From assembly GCA_902756345.1 (NCBI GenBank), contig CACVQR010000004.1, forward strand, positions 124,001 through 188,000: 64,000 bases of DNA, given 5' to 3'. The stretch comes from Fibrobacter succinogenes (GTDB taxonomy: Bacteria; Fibrobacterota; Fibrobacteria; Fibrobacterales; Fibrobacteraceae). The notes beneath the pieces are model-generated. The model ran no database searches and was not told the DNA's origin. It saw only the letters and a program-made list of their open reading frames with translations. A program made the position numbers and the translations under genes. Shown in pieces: positions 1-8,176 of the stretch (its first letter is position 1; each line of letters opens with the position of its first letter).

Positions 1-912
1 GCCTTCCTTCGGGATGGTCTTGAGCATCACGGTCATGCCCTGCGGGTAATAGGCGTTGATCGAAGTCGCTTCTGCGGCACCTTCGGGGCTTACCTTCACA
101 CTCACCTGGTACATGGGCGCCATGTAGTCACCGAGCTTTTTCACGATCGGGTCCGTATGCGCACGCATCTGTTCGGTAATAATGCGCCCGAAAGCGTTCG
201 CACCGTTCATCTGCAAATGCACGGCGTCTGTCTGGTCGCTTCCCAAGTTGCTGTATTCAGACTTGGTCGCATAGTTGAAGACATACTGTTCCGCATAGCG
301 TTCACCCACAGAAATCATGTAGTTCGCGACCATCTCGCTCATGTCGATAAACGGCACGTTGAGTTCTTCGGCAAGGCTCTTGTTCAGCGCTGGGTAGCCG
401 CGGTAACTATTGTGAATCTGCGTCGGGGAATCGTAATACTTACGACGAATCGGGCTCATGATAATCGGGTACGCACCCTTTGCGCGGACATCGCTCACCA
501 TCTTTTTCATGTTCGAAGCAAAGAAATCTTCGGTACTGTAGTTCACGTCGTTAATACCGAACTGGATCACGACATAGTCGCCCGCCTTGAGTTTTTCAGC
601 GATGCAGTTGCCATTGGAGCAACCTTTCTTGAAGAACATATCGTAATAGCCGACAGCGGTATTACCCTTCTTGTCAAGACCGCCGCCACCGAGCGACATG
701 CCACCCTGGCCGCGATTCACGACCGTAGCCTTGGTCGGATCAAACCAGAAATGGAAATCCTGTCCCTGTCCCTGCTTGGGATAGTAGCCTTCGTTCCAGT
801 CCTGCATGGTGGAGTCGCCACACATATAGATGGTCACTGCCGACCATGTGAGCGGCGCCACGACCATCGATGCGATTACGGCAGATTGCCAAAATTTATT
901 AAACATTTTCAT
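1..912 (-). CDS. Rhamnogalacturonan acetylesterase-like SGNH hydrolase (3' end outside window)
   Basis: Read on the minus strand from ATG at 912; the frame stays open to base 1, so about 304 N-terminal residues are visible and the C-terminus is missing. The protein starts with a signal peptide (hydrophobic stretch ending near TWSA) followed at once by GDSTMQ, the block I serine motif of SGNH/GDSL esterases. Later come NRGQGGMS (block II region), GINDVN (block III, G-x-N-D) and DAVHL (block V Asp/His). This order fits CE12-type rhamnogalacturonan acetylesterases, which remove acetyl groups from the pectin rhamnogalacturonan I backbone. The upstream gene on the same strand encodes a rhamnogalacturonan lyase, which supports the substrate. 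A hairpin with a T-run lies between them, so the esterase may be transcribed separately or only by read-through. ATG codons at 912 and 906 are both possible starts; no strong Shine-Dalgarno is visible. Confidence 0.85.
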   Translation of the reverse strand, partial: MKMFNKFWQSAVIASMVVAPLTWSAVTIYMCGDSTMQDWNEGYYPKQGQGQDFHFWFDPTKATVVNRGQGGMSLGGGGLDKKGNTAVGYYDMFFKKGCSNGNCIAEKLKAGDYVVIQFGINDVNYSTEDFFASNMKKMVSDVRAKGAYPIIMSPIRRKYYDSPTQIHNSYRGYPALNKSLAEELNVPFIDMSEMVANYMISVGERYAEQYVFNYATKSEYSNLGSDQTDAVHLQMNGANAFGRIITEQMRAHTDPIVKKLGDYMAPMYQVSVKVSPEGAAEATSINAYYPQGMTVMLKTIPKEG

Positions 913-929
913 AACCAAAACCAAAAATC

Positions 930-969
930 GCCTAGCCCCGGTCCAACACTCGAAAGACCAAGGCTAGGC
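930..969 (-). terminator. Rho-independent terminator after the rhamnogalacturonan lyase gene
   Basis: Eight-base arms GCCTAGCC (930-937) and GGCTAGGC (962-969) with additional GGTC/GACC pairing inside; on the minus strand the stem is followed by GATTTTTGG. It sits 10 bases after the lyase stop codon and 18 bases before the esterase start, so it could attenuate the esterase. Confidence 0.7.
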
Positions 970-979
970 AGTGAGGTGT

Positions 980-3613
980 TTATAGCTTCGAGAATTTCTT
1001 CGTCGAAACAGCCTTTCCGTTAAGCATTACCTTAACGAGATAAGTTCCCTTCGGAAGCATTTCGCGGTCAAGCGAAATCGTCGTAGAGCCTGCATTCACG
1101 TTCCGCGACACCCCCATGCGCATTGCACCGGACATATCGTAGAAGTACACTTCGGCAAAGCCGCCCCTCGGGGTAAAGAGTACGCCTGTGGAAGGATTGA
1201 AGGCCACACCACTCTTGAACGGAATTACCGCAAGTGCAGTCGGATTATCAATCTTCTGCGTACCGTCGTAAAGCTCCACACCGTCAATGCCGAAGGTGAA
1301 CATGTCAAAGTTCGGGCCACCGTCACTTGTCATCGAGGTAAACGTAATCGTATTCACGCCCGCGACCAGCTTCACATCTACCTTCGCTTCGGAATACTTC
1401 GTCCAATCGCCAGTCGAGGCGAAACTGAGCGTGCCGGCAGAAGCGCCGTTCACGTTCACCGCCATGTTGCGGGAAGTCGTGCCACCGTTCGTGAAGCGCA
1501 CCGTAAGCGTCGTCTTCGCCTCGGTCTTCGAGAAGATTTCCCAAGTGCCGTAGCTCGAAAGCGCATTGTCAAAGTTATAATAGCCGTTCTTGAGGAAGCC
1601 CTCGTTGGTCGTTTCCGTCACACCCTTGCCATCCTTCGGGGTAGAGGCATCCAGTTCGGACTTGCCGTTGTTCACCACCGGAGTCGTGTCGGCAGGTGCC
1701 GGGTCCTCGCCCACCACGAAGATGCTCGGCTGCTTGAGCGACTTCACCATGTCAGGTAGGTAGTAACCCAAGTGCGGCGGCTGGTTATAGGCCGTATTTT
1801 GAGACGCAACCGCCGTGCGGTAGGTGGCATCGTGCATCAAGGTATAAACACGGTGTTCGCTTGTCACCGGAGTCGAAACGATGTACAGCAACGTCGGATC
1901 CTTTTCGCTACGCACTACCATTTCTTCGCGCCAGTCGCCAAAGAGGTCGGCCACAAGGCTCGGCGTATTCTTGGTGCCATTGCAACCGGTAACACCGAGG
2001 GCAGATGGACCATCGAAATAAGTTTCAGATTTTTTCGACGTAGAATTGAACTTGGTCACAAAAGCGCCGTCCATGAGTTCGTCATACTCATCGCCGTCAA
2101 AATAAATGCGAAAGTTCTGAGACACTGCAGGCGTTCCAATGAGCTTACCCTTGGCAGTCTTCATTCCACCGCCCTTCGCAGACCACATTTCATAGCCACG
2201 ATATTCAGAATCAACGTCTGCAGCCATGCCACGACCATTATCGACACCTTCGGCAGATGGCTGCGGAGTGCCCCAAATAATCTTGCCATCGTTGGCACGC
2301 ATTTCTTCGGTGTACTGGGCATTCTTGTGTTCGTGCACATCCCAGGATTCAAGCCCCGGAAGATCCGGATCCAAATCACCGATGTGGTGGGCGTCGCCAT
2401 GGCCAAGTCCCGTGCGGTAACGCAGCGTGCCGTCGTGGTTCAGGGCCGCAGCACCGAAGAACACTTCATCGTAACCATCGCCATCGAGGTCAGCCGCCTG
2501 GAGGCTGTGGTTTCCTTCGCCGTAAAGCCCCTTGTCCGGGTCTTCGGACTTGTGGAGCCAACGCAGCTTCAAGTCCTTTCCATCGAAATCGTAGGCAGCC
2601 ACGTAGGCAGAGCTATAATAGCCGCGAGCGAAAATAGCGCTCGGATGCACGCCATCCAGGTAGCCCGTTGCCGCCAGGTAGCGTTCGCAGCGGTTGCCGT
2701 AGTTGTCGCCCCACTTGCCCTTGGCCTGGGGCGAAGAATGGCTCAAGATATTGCGGCTCGGTTCGTACGTGACCGTCGTAATCGCCGCACCGTCAACACC
2801 GCGGAAAACAGTCAGGTATTCGGGACCATCGAGGATTGTTCCCGCAGAGCTGCGGTAATCCTTCGACTTGTCGCCAATCGCCTTGCCCGTACCGTCAATG
2901 GTACCGTCGGCAGTCTTCACGATCATTTCGGCCTTGCCGTCGCCATCGTAGTCAAACACCTGGAACTGCGTGTAGTGAGCGCCCGCGCGAATGTTCTTGC
3001 CGAGGTCGATACGCCACAGGCGCGTACCGTCGAGCTTGTAGGCATCGATGAATACCGTACCCGTATAGCCCGTCTGTGAGTTGTCGTGGGCATTGCTCGG
3101 ATCCCACTTCAAAATCAGTTCGTATTCGCCGTCGCCGTCGAGGTCGGCCGTACTCACGTCATTGGGAGTGTACGTACACTTTTCGCCGTCAGGCATCGTC
3201 TGTGCCGCGGGGACTTCCAGTTTAATAGTCTTATACGGGAAAGACTTTCCGCTGTTGGAGACTGTCTTGTCGAGCACCACGGAAACACCCTGCTTGGCCC
3301 CTTCCTTGCCGCCAACTACTGCCGCGACCGTATATTTGGAAGTTGTCTTGCCGGCGGCGTCCAGGTAGTTCGTGCCACCCGTCTTACCAACGGAAGCAAT
3401 TTTCTCACCATCGCGATAGAGATTGAACTCCACATCCGGAGCGTCGGTACCCAAAAGACGCCAACTCACGAGCATACCCTTGCCCGTGTTCGTGACAGCA
3501 AGACCGCGCGAAAGATTTTCCATTTGGCGGGTCGCCGCGAAAGAGGGCGACGCAAGACCAAAAGCCAGGACTGCTCCTGCAAAAACTGTCGATGTTTTTA
3601 AACCAATACCCAT
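980..3613 (-). CDS. Secreted rhamnogalacturonan endolyase, polysaccharide lyase family 11, with CBM35-like and C-terminal sorting-like modules
   Basis: 877 residues. Signal peptide (about 1-27), then the family 11 rhamnogalacturonan lyase region to about residue 640. That region carries many Asp-rich calcium-loop motifs such as DLDGDGEYE, DYDGDGKAE and DLDGDGYDE, as expected for the eight-bladed propeller of PL11 enzymes. A Thr/Asp linker is followed by a beta-sandwich of about 130 residues resembling CBM35 (STGDWTKYSEAKVDV, NTITF). The last 75 residues (from roughly FNPSTGVLFTPRGG to KKFSKL) form a small module like the C-terminal sorting domains of Fibrobacter and Bacteroidota secreted proteins. 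The enzyme should cleave the galacturonate-rhamnose backbone of pectin by beta-elimination outside the cell. The start at 3613 is supported by GGAG seven bases upstream. It is followed by a matching acetylesterase. Confidence 0.92.
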   Translation of the reverse strand: MGIGLKTSTVFAGAVLAFGLASPSFAATRQMENLSRGLAVTNTGKGMLVSWRLLGTDAPDVEFNLYRDGEKIASVGKTGGTNYLDAAGKTTSKYTVAAVVGGKEGAKQGVSVVLDKTVSNSGKSFPYKTIKLEVPAAQTMPDGEKCTYTPNDVSTADLDGDGEYELILKWDPSNAHDNSQTGYTGTVFIDAYKLDGTRLWRIDLGKNIRAGAHYTQFQVFDYDGDGKAEMIVKTADGTIDGTGKAIGDKSKDYRSSAGTILDGPEYLTVFRGVDGAAITTVTYEPSRNILSHSSPQAKGKWGDNYGNRCERYLAATGYLDGVHPSAIFARGYYSSAYVAAYDFDGKDLKLRWLHKSEDPDKGLYGEGNHSLQAADLDGDGYDEVFFGAAALNHDGTLRYRTGLGHGDAHHIGDLDPDLPGLESWDVHEHKNAQYTEEMRANDGKIIWGTPQPSAEGVDNGRGMAADVDSEYRGYEMWSAKGGGMKTAKGKLIGTPAVSQNFRIYFDGDEYDELMDGAFVTKFNSTSKKSETYFDGPSALGVTGCNGTKNTPSLVADLFGDWREEMVVRSEKDPTLLYIVSTPVTSEHRVYTLMHDATYRTAVASQNTAYNQPPHLGYYLPDMVKSLKQPSIFVVGEDPAPADTTPVVNNGKSELDASTPKDGKGVTETTNEGFLKNGYYNFDNALSSYGTWEIFSKTEAKTTLTVRFTNGGTTSRNMAVNVNGASAGTLSFASTGDWTKYSEAKVDVKLVAGVNTITFTSMTSDGGPNFDMFTFGIDGVELYDGTQKIDNPTALAVIPFKSGVAFNPSTGVLFTPRGGFAEVYFYDMSGAMRMGVSRNVNAGSTTISLDREMLPKGTYLVKVMLNGKAVSTKKFSKL

Positions 3614-4017
3614 ATAAACTCCATTTTCTATGGCCTTACTGCTAATCTATTTCTAAATGCTAAAAACAGAACGCAAATTATTCTTAGTTGTAGTCTTTAG
3701 ACAACAGGACTCCACAGCAATTCCTTTTCTAAATATAATCAAAAATTCTATAAAAAGTCCACATTATTTTAAAAATTTTATAGACAATTTGGCATTTTAA
3801 AAATTGTAATAAAAATAAAAAGTCTACATTTCTTCATTAATGCCGTCAAGTGTGGACAACTACGGAATCGCCCGCAAGCCCGTCACAAGCAAAACGCTTT
3901 GTTTCAAAATAAAACACAATCTCCTTAAAGTCTTAAAAGCCGCCAAAAATGTTTCAAAACGATACTGTAAGACGCCTAAAAACACCAAAATAGACACAAA
4001 TCGCCCACCAATAGAAC
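3614..4017. other. AT-rich intergenic region without a convincing gene
   Basis: Divergent spacer between the pectin genes and groES. It is strongly AT-rich and holds two direct copies of a block close to AAAAAGTCyACATT (about 3755-3768 and 3820-3834), as well as related ATTTTAAAAATT stretches. A 93-codon open frame (3840-4121) is Lys-rich, has no ribosome-binding site, overlaps the promoter and start of groES, and resembles no protein I know; I do not call it. A CIRCE element was looked for and not seen. Confidence 0.6.
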
Positions 4018-4034
4018 TTGGCACAGAAATTGCT
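4018..4034 (+). promoter_or_regulatory. Sigma-54-type -24/-12 promoter upstream of groESL
   Basis: The bases TTGGCACAGAAATTGCT match the RpoN consensus (TGGCACR-N4-TTGCW) at every defined position, with the diagnostic GG (4020-4021) and GC (4032-4033) exactly ten bases apart. A start near 4045 would give a leader of about 80 bases before the groES ATG. The match is seen in the sequence; use by RpoN is inferred, and neither rpoN nor an enhancer-binding protein is in this window. Confidence 0.6.
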
Positions 4035-4123
4035 TATTTTAGGGCGAAACAAAAAAAAATAGTCCAACATGGACTAAAAAGTTCAATCAGGGCGCAAAAG
4101 CCCGCAAAAAAGGAAAAGTGAAA

Positions 4124-4405
4124 ATGATTAAGCCTCTTGCAGATCGAATCGTCGTCAAGCCGGCAGAAGCCGAACAGAAGACCTCTTCGGGTCTCTTTAT
4201 CCCGGACAACGCCAAGGAAAAGCCGATGCAGGGTAAGGTCGTGGCCGTGGGCCCGGGTCGCAAGAACGACAAGGGTGAACTCGTTGCCATGGAAGTCAAG
4301 GTCGGCGACGTGGTGCTTTACGGCAAGTACAGCGGTACTGAAGTCACTGTTGATGGCGAAAACTACCTGATCGTGAAGGAATCGGACGTCATCGCTACTC
4401 TGTAG
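4124..4405 (+). CDS. groES: Co-chaperonin GroES (Hsp10)
   Basis: 93 residues starting [13 protein letters not shown]. It forms the heptameric lid of the GroEL chamber in the cytoplasm. The mobile loop region ([18 protein letters not shown]) and the conserved GKVVAVGPG and YGKYSGTEV segments are all visible, and the length is normal for the family. ATG at 4124 is preferred over the in-frame GTG at 4118 because AGGA at 4111-4114 is nine bases from the ATG but only three from the GTG. groEL follows 140 bases later, and the gap is filled by an inverted heptamer-repeat hairpin. Confidence 0.97.
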   Translation: MIKPLADRIVVKPAEAEQKTSSGLFIPDNAKEKPMQGKVVAVGPGRKNDKGELVAMEVKVGDVVLYGKYSGTEVTVDGENYLIVKESDVIATL

Positions 4406-4407
4406 TG

Positions 4408-4505
4408 GTTAGTAGACAGTAGGAAGTTAGAAGTAGAAAGTATTTACAATCGCGGCTTCGCCGCCTAGCTATTAAACTGTCTACCGTCTACTGCCTACTT
4501 CCTAC
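4408..4505. repeat. Inverted heptamer-repeat element between groES and groEL
   Basis: The left arm (about 4408-4441) is a degenerate 7-bp tandem array with units such as GTAGTGG, ACAGTAG and GAAGTAG. The right arm (about 4475-4503) is its inverse, with units CTGTCTA, CCGTCTA, CTGCCTA and CTTCCTA. Between them is a small hairpin GCGGC-TTC-GCCGC (about 4454-4467). The arms can pair over roughly 28 bases, placing a long hairpin in the groESL transcript. The same family recurs at 25886, 31192, 51130/51228 and 52966. Confidence 0.85.
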
Positions 4506-4530
4506 TCTTTCAACAAAAAGTTTTAAATAA

Positions 4531-6177
<1,647 letters not shown>

Positions 6178-6208
6178 TCGGCTAGCCGCTAGATTCTACT
6201 CCTTATGG

Positions 6209-6238
6209 ACGTCCGGTTCAAAGAACCGGACGTTTTTG
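6209..6238 (+). terminator. Rho-independent terminator of groESL
   Basis: Perfect 11-bp arms ACGTCCGGTTC (6209-6219) and GAACCGGACGT (6223-6233) with a 3-base AAA loop, followed by a run of Ts. Confidence 0.93.
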
Positions 6239-6302
6239 TATAAAAATTATTTGGATTATGAAGGCGGGAGTCTGCTCGGCAAAGGCGCTTTCTCGGCGGG
6301 AT

Positions 6303-6408
6303 GCTTCTCCGCTTTGCGGAGAAGCTCCGGCTTCGACTCAGATATGCCGGCAAGCTAGCTTGCCGTCGCATCTTCGCCTTGCGCCGTAGTCGAACCAAGG
6401 TTCGACTA
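6303..6408. repeat. Cluster of three perfect hairpins between groEL and tRNA-Arg
   Basis: Three separate inverted repeats in about 105 bases: GCTTCTCCGC/GCGGAGAAGC (6303-6325, loop TTT), the uninterrupted palindrome CGGCAAGCTAGCTTGCCG (6348-6365), and TAGTCGAACC/GGTTCGACTA (6387-6408, loop AA). No open frame of interest spans them. They look like a compound intergenic palindromic repeat (REP/BIME-like) rather than a terminator, since none is followed by a T-run. Confidence 0.7.
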
Positions 6409-6419
6409 CACCCGCCAAC

Positions 6420-6464
6420 GAGTATGAAAAAGGGTCCCCTTGAGGGGACCCTTTTTCATACTCG
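6420..6464 (-). terminator. Terminator of tRNA-Arg, overlapping the tRNA 3' end
   Basis: Perfect inverted repeat of about 21 bp. The core AAAAAGGGTCCCC (6427-6439) pairs with GGGGACCCTTTTT (6444-6456), and the pairing continues outward through TATG and the CTCGA bases of the tRNA acceptor strand. On the minus strand it directly follows tRNA-Arg and ends in a T-run, so it can act as its terminator. The symmetric A/T runs would also let it work on the plus strand. Confidence 0.8.
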
Positions 6465-6532
6465 AGGCGGGATTCGAACCCACGACCCATTGCTTAGAAG
6501 GCAATTGCTCTATCCAACTGAGCTACTCGAGC
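6459..6532 (-). tRNA. tRNA-Arg (anticodon UCU, reads AGA)
   Basis: A 74-base cloverleaf read on the minus strand. The acceptor stem is GCTCGAG/CTCGAGT with a G-U first pair, the D arm GCTC...GAGC, the anticodon stem ATTGC/GCAAT with loop CTTCTAA (anticodon TCT), and the T arm GTGGG-TTCGAAT-CCCGC. The discriminator base is A and CCA is not encoded. A TATATTTG box lies about ten bases upstream. Confidence 0.95.
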
Positions 6533-6541
6533 GTTGTGGCG

Positions 6542-6550
6542 CAAATATAG
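6542..6550 (-). promoter_or_regulatory. -10-like box CTATATTTG upstream of tRNA-Arg
   Basis: On the minus strand CTATATTTG ends ten bases before the mature tRNA 5' end, the right place for a -10/-7 element. The same core recurs before other genes here (57945, 62276, 55736-55744). It resembles the TAnnTTTG box of Bacteroidota promoters. No clear -35 was identified. Confidence 0.5.
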
Positions 6551-6615
6551 AAAAAATTTTTCAAGTTTTCATTGACTATTTCATAATTCCAGTTGCCGCT
6601 TTCAGAAACATTATC

Positions 6616-6673
6616 TATATTTATGCACGTATCAACATATTTGCATAAACCTAGGACGCCGGTTTGACCCGGC
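6616..6673 (+). promoter_or_regulatory. Promoter and leader structures of metF
   Basis: A TATATTTA box (6616-6623) is followed by an inverted repeat TATGCA/TGCATA (6622-6627 and 6642-6647) and a short GC hairpin GCCGG/CCGGC (6658-6673) that ends four bases before the GGAG ribosome-binding site. No known SAM or other methionine riboswitch fold was recognised. The arrangement could control initiation or translation, but this is inferred only from position. Confidence 0.35.
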
Positions 6674-6685
6674 CACGGAGAGATT

Positions 6686-7576
6686 ATGAAGATTGTAGAC
6701 ATTCTGAAGCAAGATAAGATGAGCCTTTCGTTCGAAGTGTTCCCGCCTAAAAAAGAGACGAGCTTCGAAAACGTGAAGGCGGCGACAGAATCCATTGCGG
6801 CGCTCGGCCCCGCATTCATGAGCGTCACCTACGGTGCAGGCGGCGGCGTCAGCCATTTCACACTCGATATCGCCAAAAACCTCAAACAAAAGTTCGGAAT
6901 TCCGATGCTCGCCCACCTCACCTGTGTCTCAAGCAGCAAGGACACTGTGCACCAGCGCATTGAAGACATGAAGGCCGCAGGCATCAAGAATGTGATGGCT
7001 CTCCGCGGCGACTTGACCCCGGAACTCATCGAAAAAGGCCGCGACAACTGCGACTACCACTACGCCGTCGAGCTTATCCGCGAACTCAAGGCATCCGATG
7101 CAGACTTCTGCATTGGCGCCGCCTGCTACCCCGAAAAGCACCCCGAAAGCGCCAACCAGGCCGAAGACATCAAGCACCTTAAAGAAAAGGTGGACGCCGG
7201 CGCAGACTTTTTGACCACGCAGATGGTTTTTGACAACAACCTGTTTTTCAGTTTCCTCTACAAGTTGCGCGATGCAGGCGTCAACTGCCCGGTGCTCCCC
7301 GGCATTATGCCGATTACCAACGCAAACCAGGTGGAACGCGCCATCAAGCTTTCGGGCTCCTTCATGCCGCAACGCTTCAAGTCGCTGGTCGACAAGTTCG
7401 GAAGCGATCCCGAAGCCATGAAGCAGGCCGGAATCATTTACGCGAGCGACCAGATTATTGACCTGTACGCCAACGGCATCACGAACGTTCACGTTTACTC
7501 GATGAACAAGCCTGATGTCGCAGAAGGCATTCTGAAGAACGTTTCTGCGATTCTCGGAAAGAATTTTGCCGGTTAA
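6686..7576 (+). CDS. metF: 5,10-methylenetetrahydrofolate reductase
   Basis: 296 residues, the usual length of bacterial MetF. The flavoenzyme reduces methylene-THF to methyl-THF, the methyl donor for methionine synthesis. Conserved segments include FEVFPPKKE near the N-terminus (with the catalytic Glu), VTYGAGG, HLTC, ALRGD (folate/FAD contacts), FCIGAACYPEKHPE, TQMVFDN and GIMPITN. GGAG lies five bases before the ATG. It converges with the HD-domain gene, only nine bases separating the two stop codons, and no terminator is visible between them. Confidence 0.96.
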   Translation: MKIVDILKQDKMSLSFEVFPPKKETSFENVKAATESIAALGPAFMSVTYGAGGGVSHFTLDIAKNLKQKFGIPMLAHLTCVSSSKDTVHQRIEDMKAAGIKNVMALRGDLTPELIEKGRDNCDYHYAVELIRELKASDADFCIGAACYPEKHPESANQAEDIKHLKEKVDAGADFLTTQMVFDNNLFFSFLYKLRDAGVNCPVLPGIMPITNANQVERAIKLSGSFMPQRFKSLVDKFGSDPEAMKQAGIIYASDQIIDLYANGITNVHVYSMNKPDVAEGILKNVSAILGKNFAG

Positions 7577-7585
7577 TTTCGCGAG

Positions 7586-8089
7586 TTAAAGATTAACCGT
7601 CTTCAACCATTCGCGCATTTCATAGACATCGACATTCGCCTGCAAGGACTTGTGGGCGACTCTTGCTCCCGGCATCGTCGCCATCTTTTTGGGGTCCAGA
7701 CGCATGCCTACGCGGCCGAGGTCTAGGCGGTCGGCATCGTAGCAGGTGTTGATGGTCGGATTATCAGTCTGATGTTCCTTAGTGTGATAGAAGCAGGCAT
7801 GGTACAGTTGGTCGAACTGTTCCTGCGTAATATCGAGGAGTCCCTTTTCGAAACATTCCTTGGCAAAAGCTGCGCTGCGCTCGCCATGTTCGCCATCGTA
7901 GCCGTCATCTTCGCGCTTGCAGTCGTGAAAGAGTGCGAACAGCCGCACGACTGTCACGTCGGCACCAGTAATGGGTGCGAGAAGCAAGCCGTTGAATTCC
8001 ACCTGCCGCCAATGAGAAAGTCCATGAATCGTCGAATCCACGATTCGGTTGCTATAGACAAACTCTTGTAAGGCAGCAAAATCTAGCAT
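7586..8089 (-). CDS. HD-domain phosphohydrolase of unknown substrate
   Basis: 167 residues. Metal-binding residues of the HD superfamily are visible: His in IHGLSHW (about 22-26), the His-Asp pair in FALFHDCKRED (55-56), further His residues in YHACFYHTKEH, and the late Asp in CYDADRLDLGR (about 120). The fold should hydrolyse a phosphate ester in the cytoplasm, but nothing here identifies the substrate. It lies downstream of mutS on the same strand, separated by 83 bases occupied by an inverted heptamer repeat. No Shine-Dalgarno is seen before the ATG because the repeat reaches almost to it. Confidence 0.75.
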   Translation of the reverse strand: MLDFAALQEFVYSNRIVDSTIHGLSHWRQVEFNGLLLAPITGADVTVVRLFALFHDCKREDDGYDGEHGERSAAFAKECFEKGLLDITQEQFDQLYHACFYHTKEHQTDNPTINTCYDADRLDLGRVGMRLDPKKMATMPGARVAHKSLQANVDVYEMREWLKTVNL

Positions 8090-8096
8090 AGATCTA

Positions 8097-8176
8097 ATTC
8101 AGATTTCGGAGTTCGGAATTCAGAATTACCTATATAAAATTTAATTCATAATTCTGAAATCTGAATTCCGAATTAT
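8097..8176. repeat. Inverted heptamer-repeat element between mutS and the HD gene
   Basis: Arms built of 7-bp units like ATTCCGA, AATCTGA and ATTCAGA face each other: about 8097-8129 against 8144-8176. The pairing arms are separated by an AT-only loop. The element fills nearly all of the gap. Related units recur at 29891-29918 and 53940-53980. Confidence 0.8.

Noticed and set aside
3614-4117. CIRCE/HrcA operator before groESL
   Set aside because: No TTAGCACTC-N9-GAGTGCTAA or close match is present.
3840-4121. Open frame of 93 codons upstream of groES
   Set aside because: Lys-rich translation of AT-rich DNA, no ribosome site, covers the sigma-54-type box and overlaps groES.
4118-4123. GTG start for groES
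   Set aside because: Only three bases from the Shine-Dalgarno; the ATG at 4124 has correct spacing and gives the normal GroES start.
6540-6685. SAM or other methionine riboswitch before metF
   Set aside because: Leader after the predicted start is about 60 bases and contains only a short GC hairpin; no known aptamer core was recognised.
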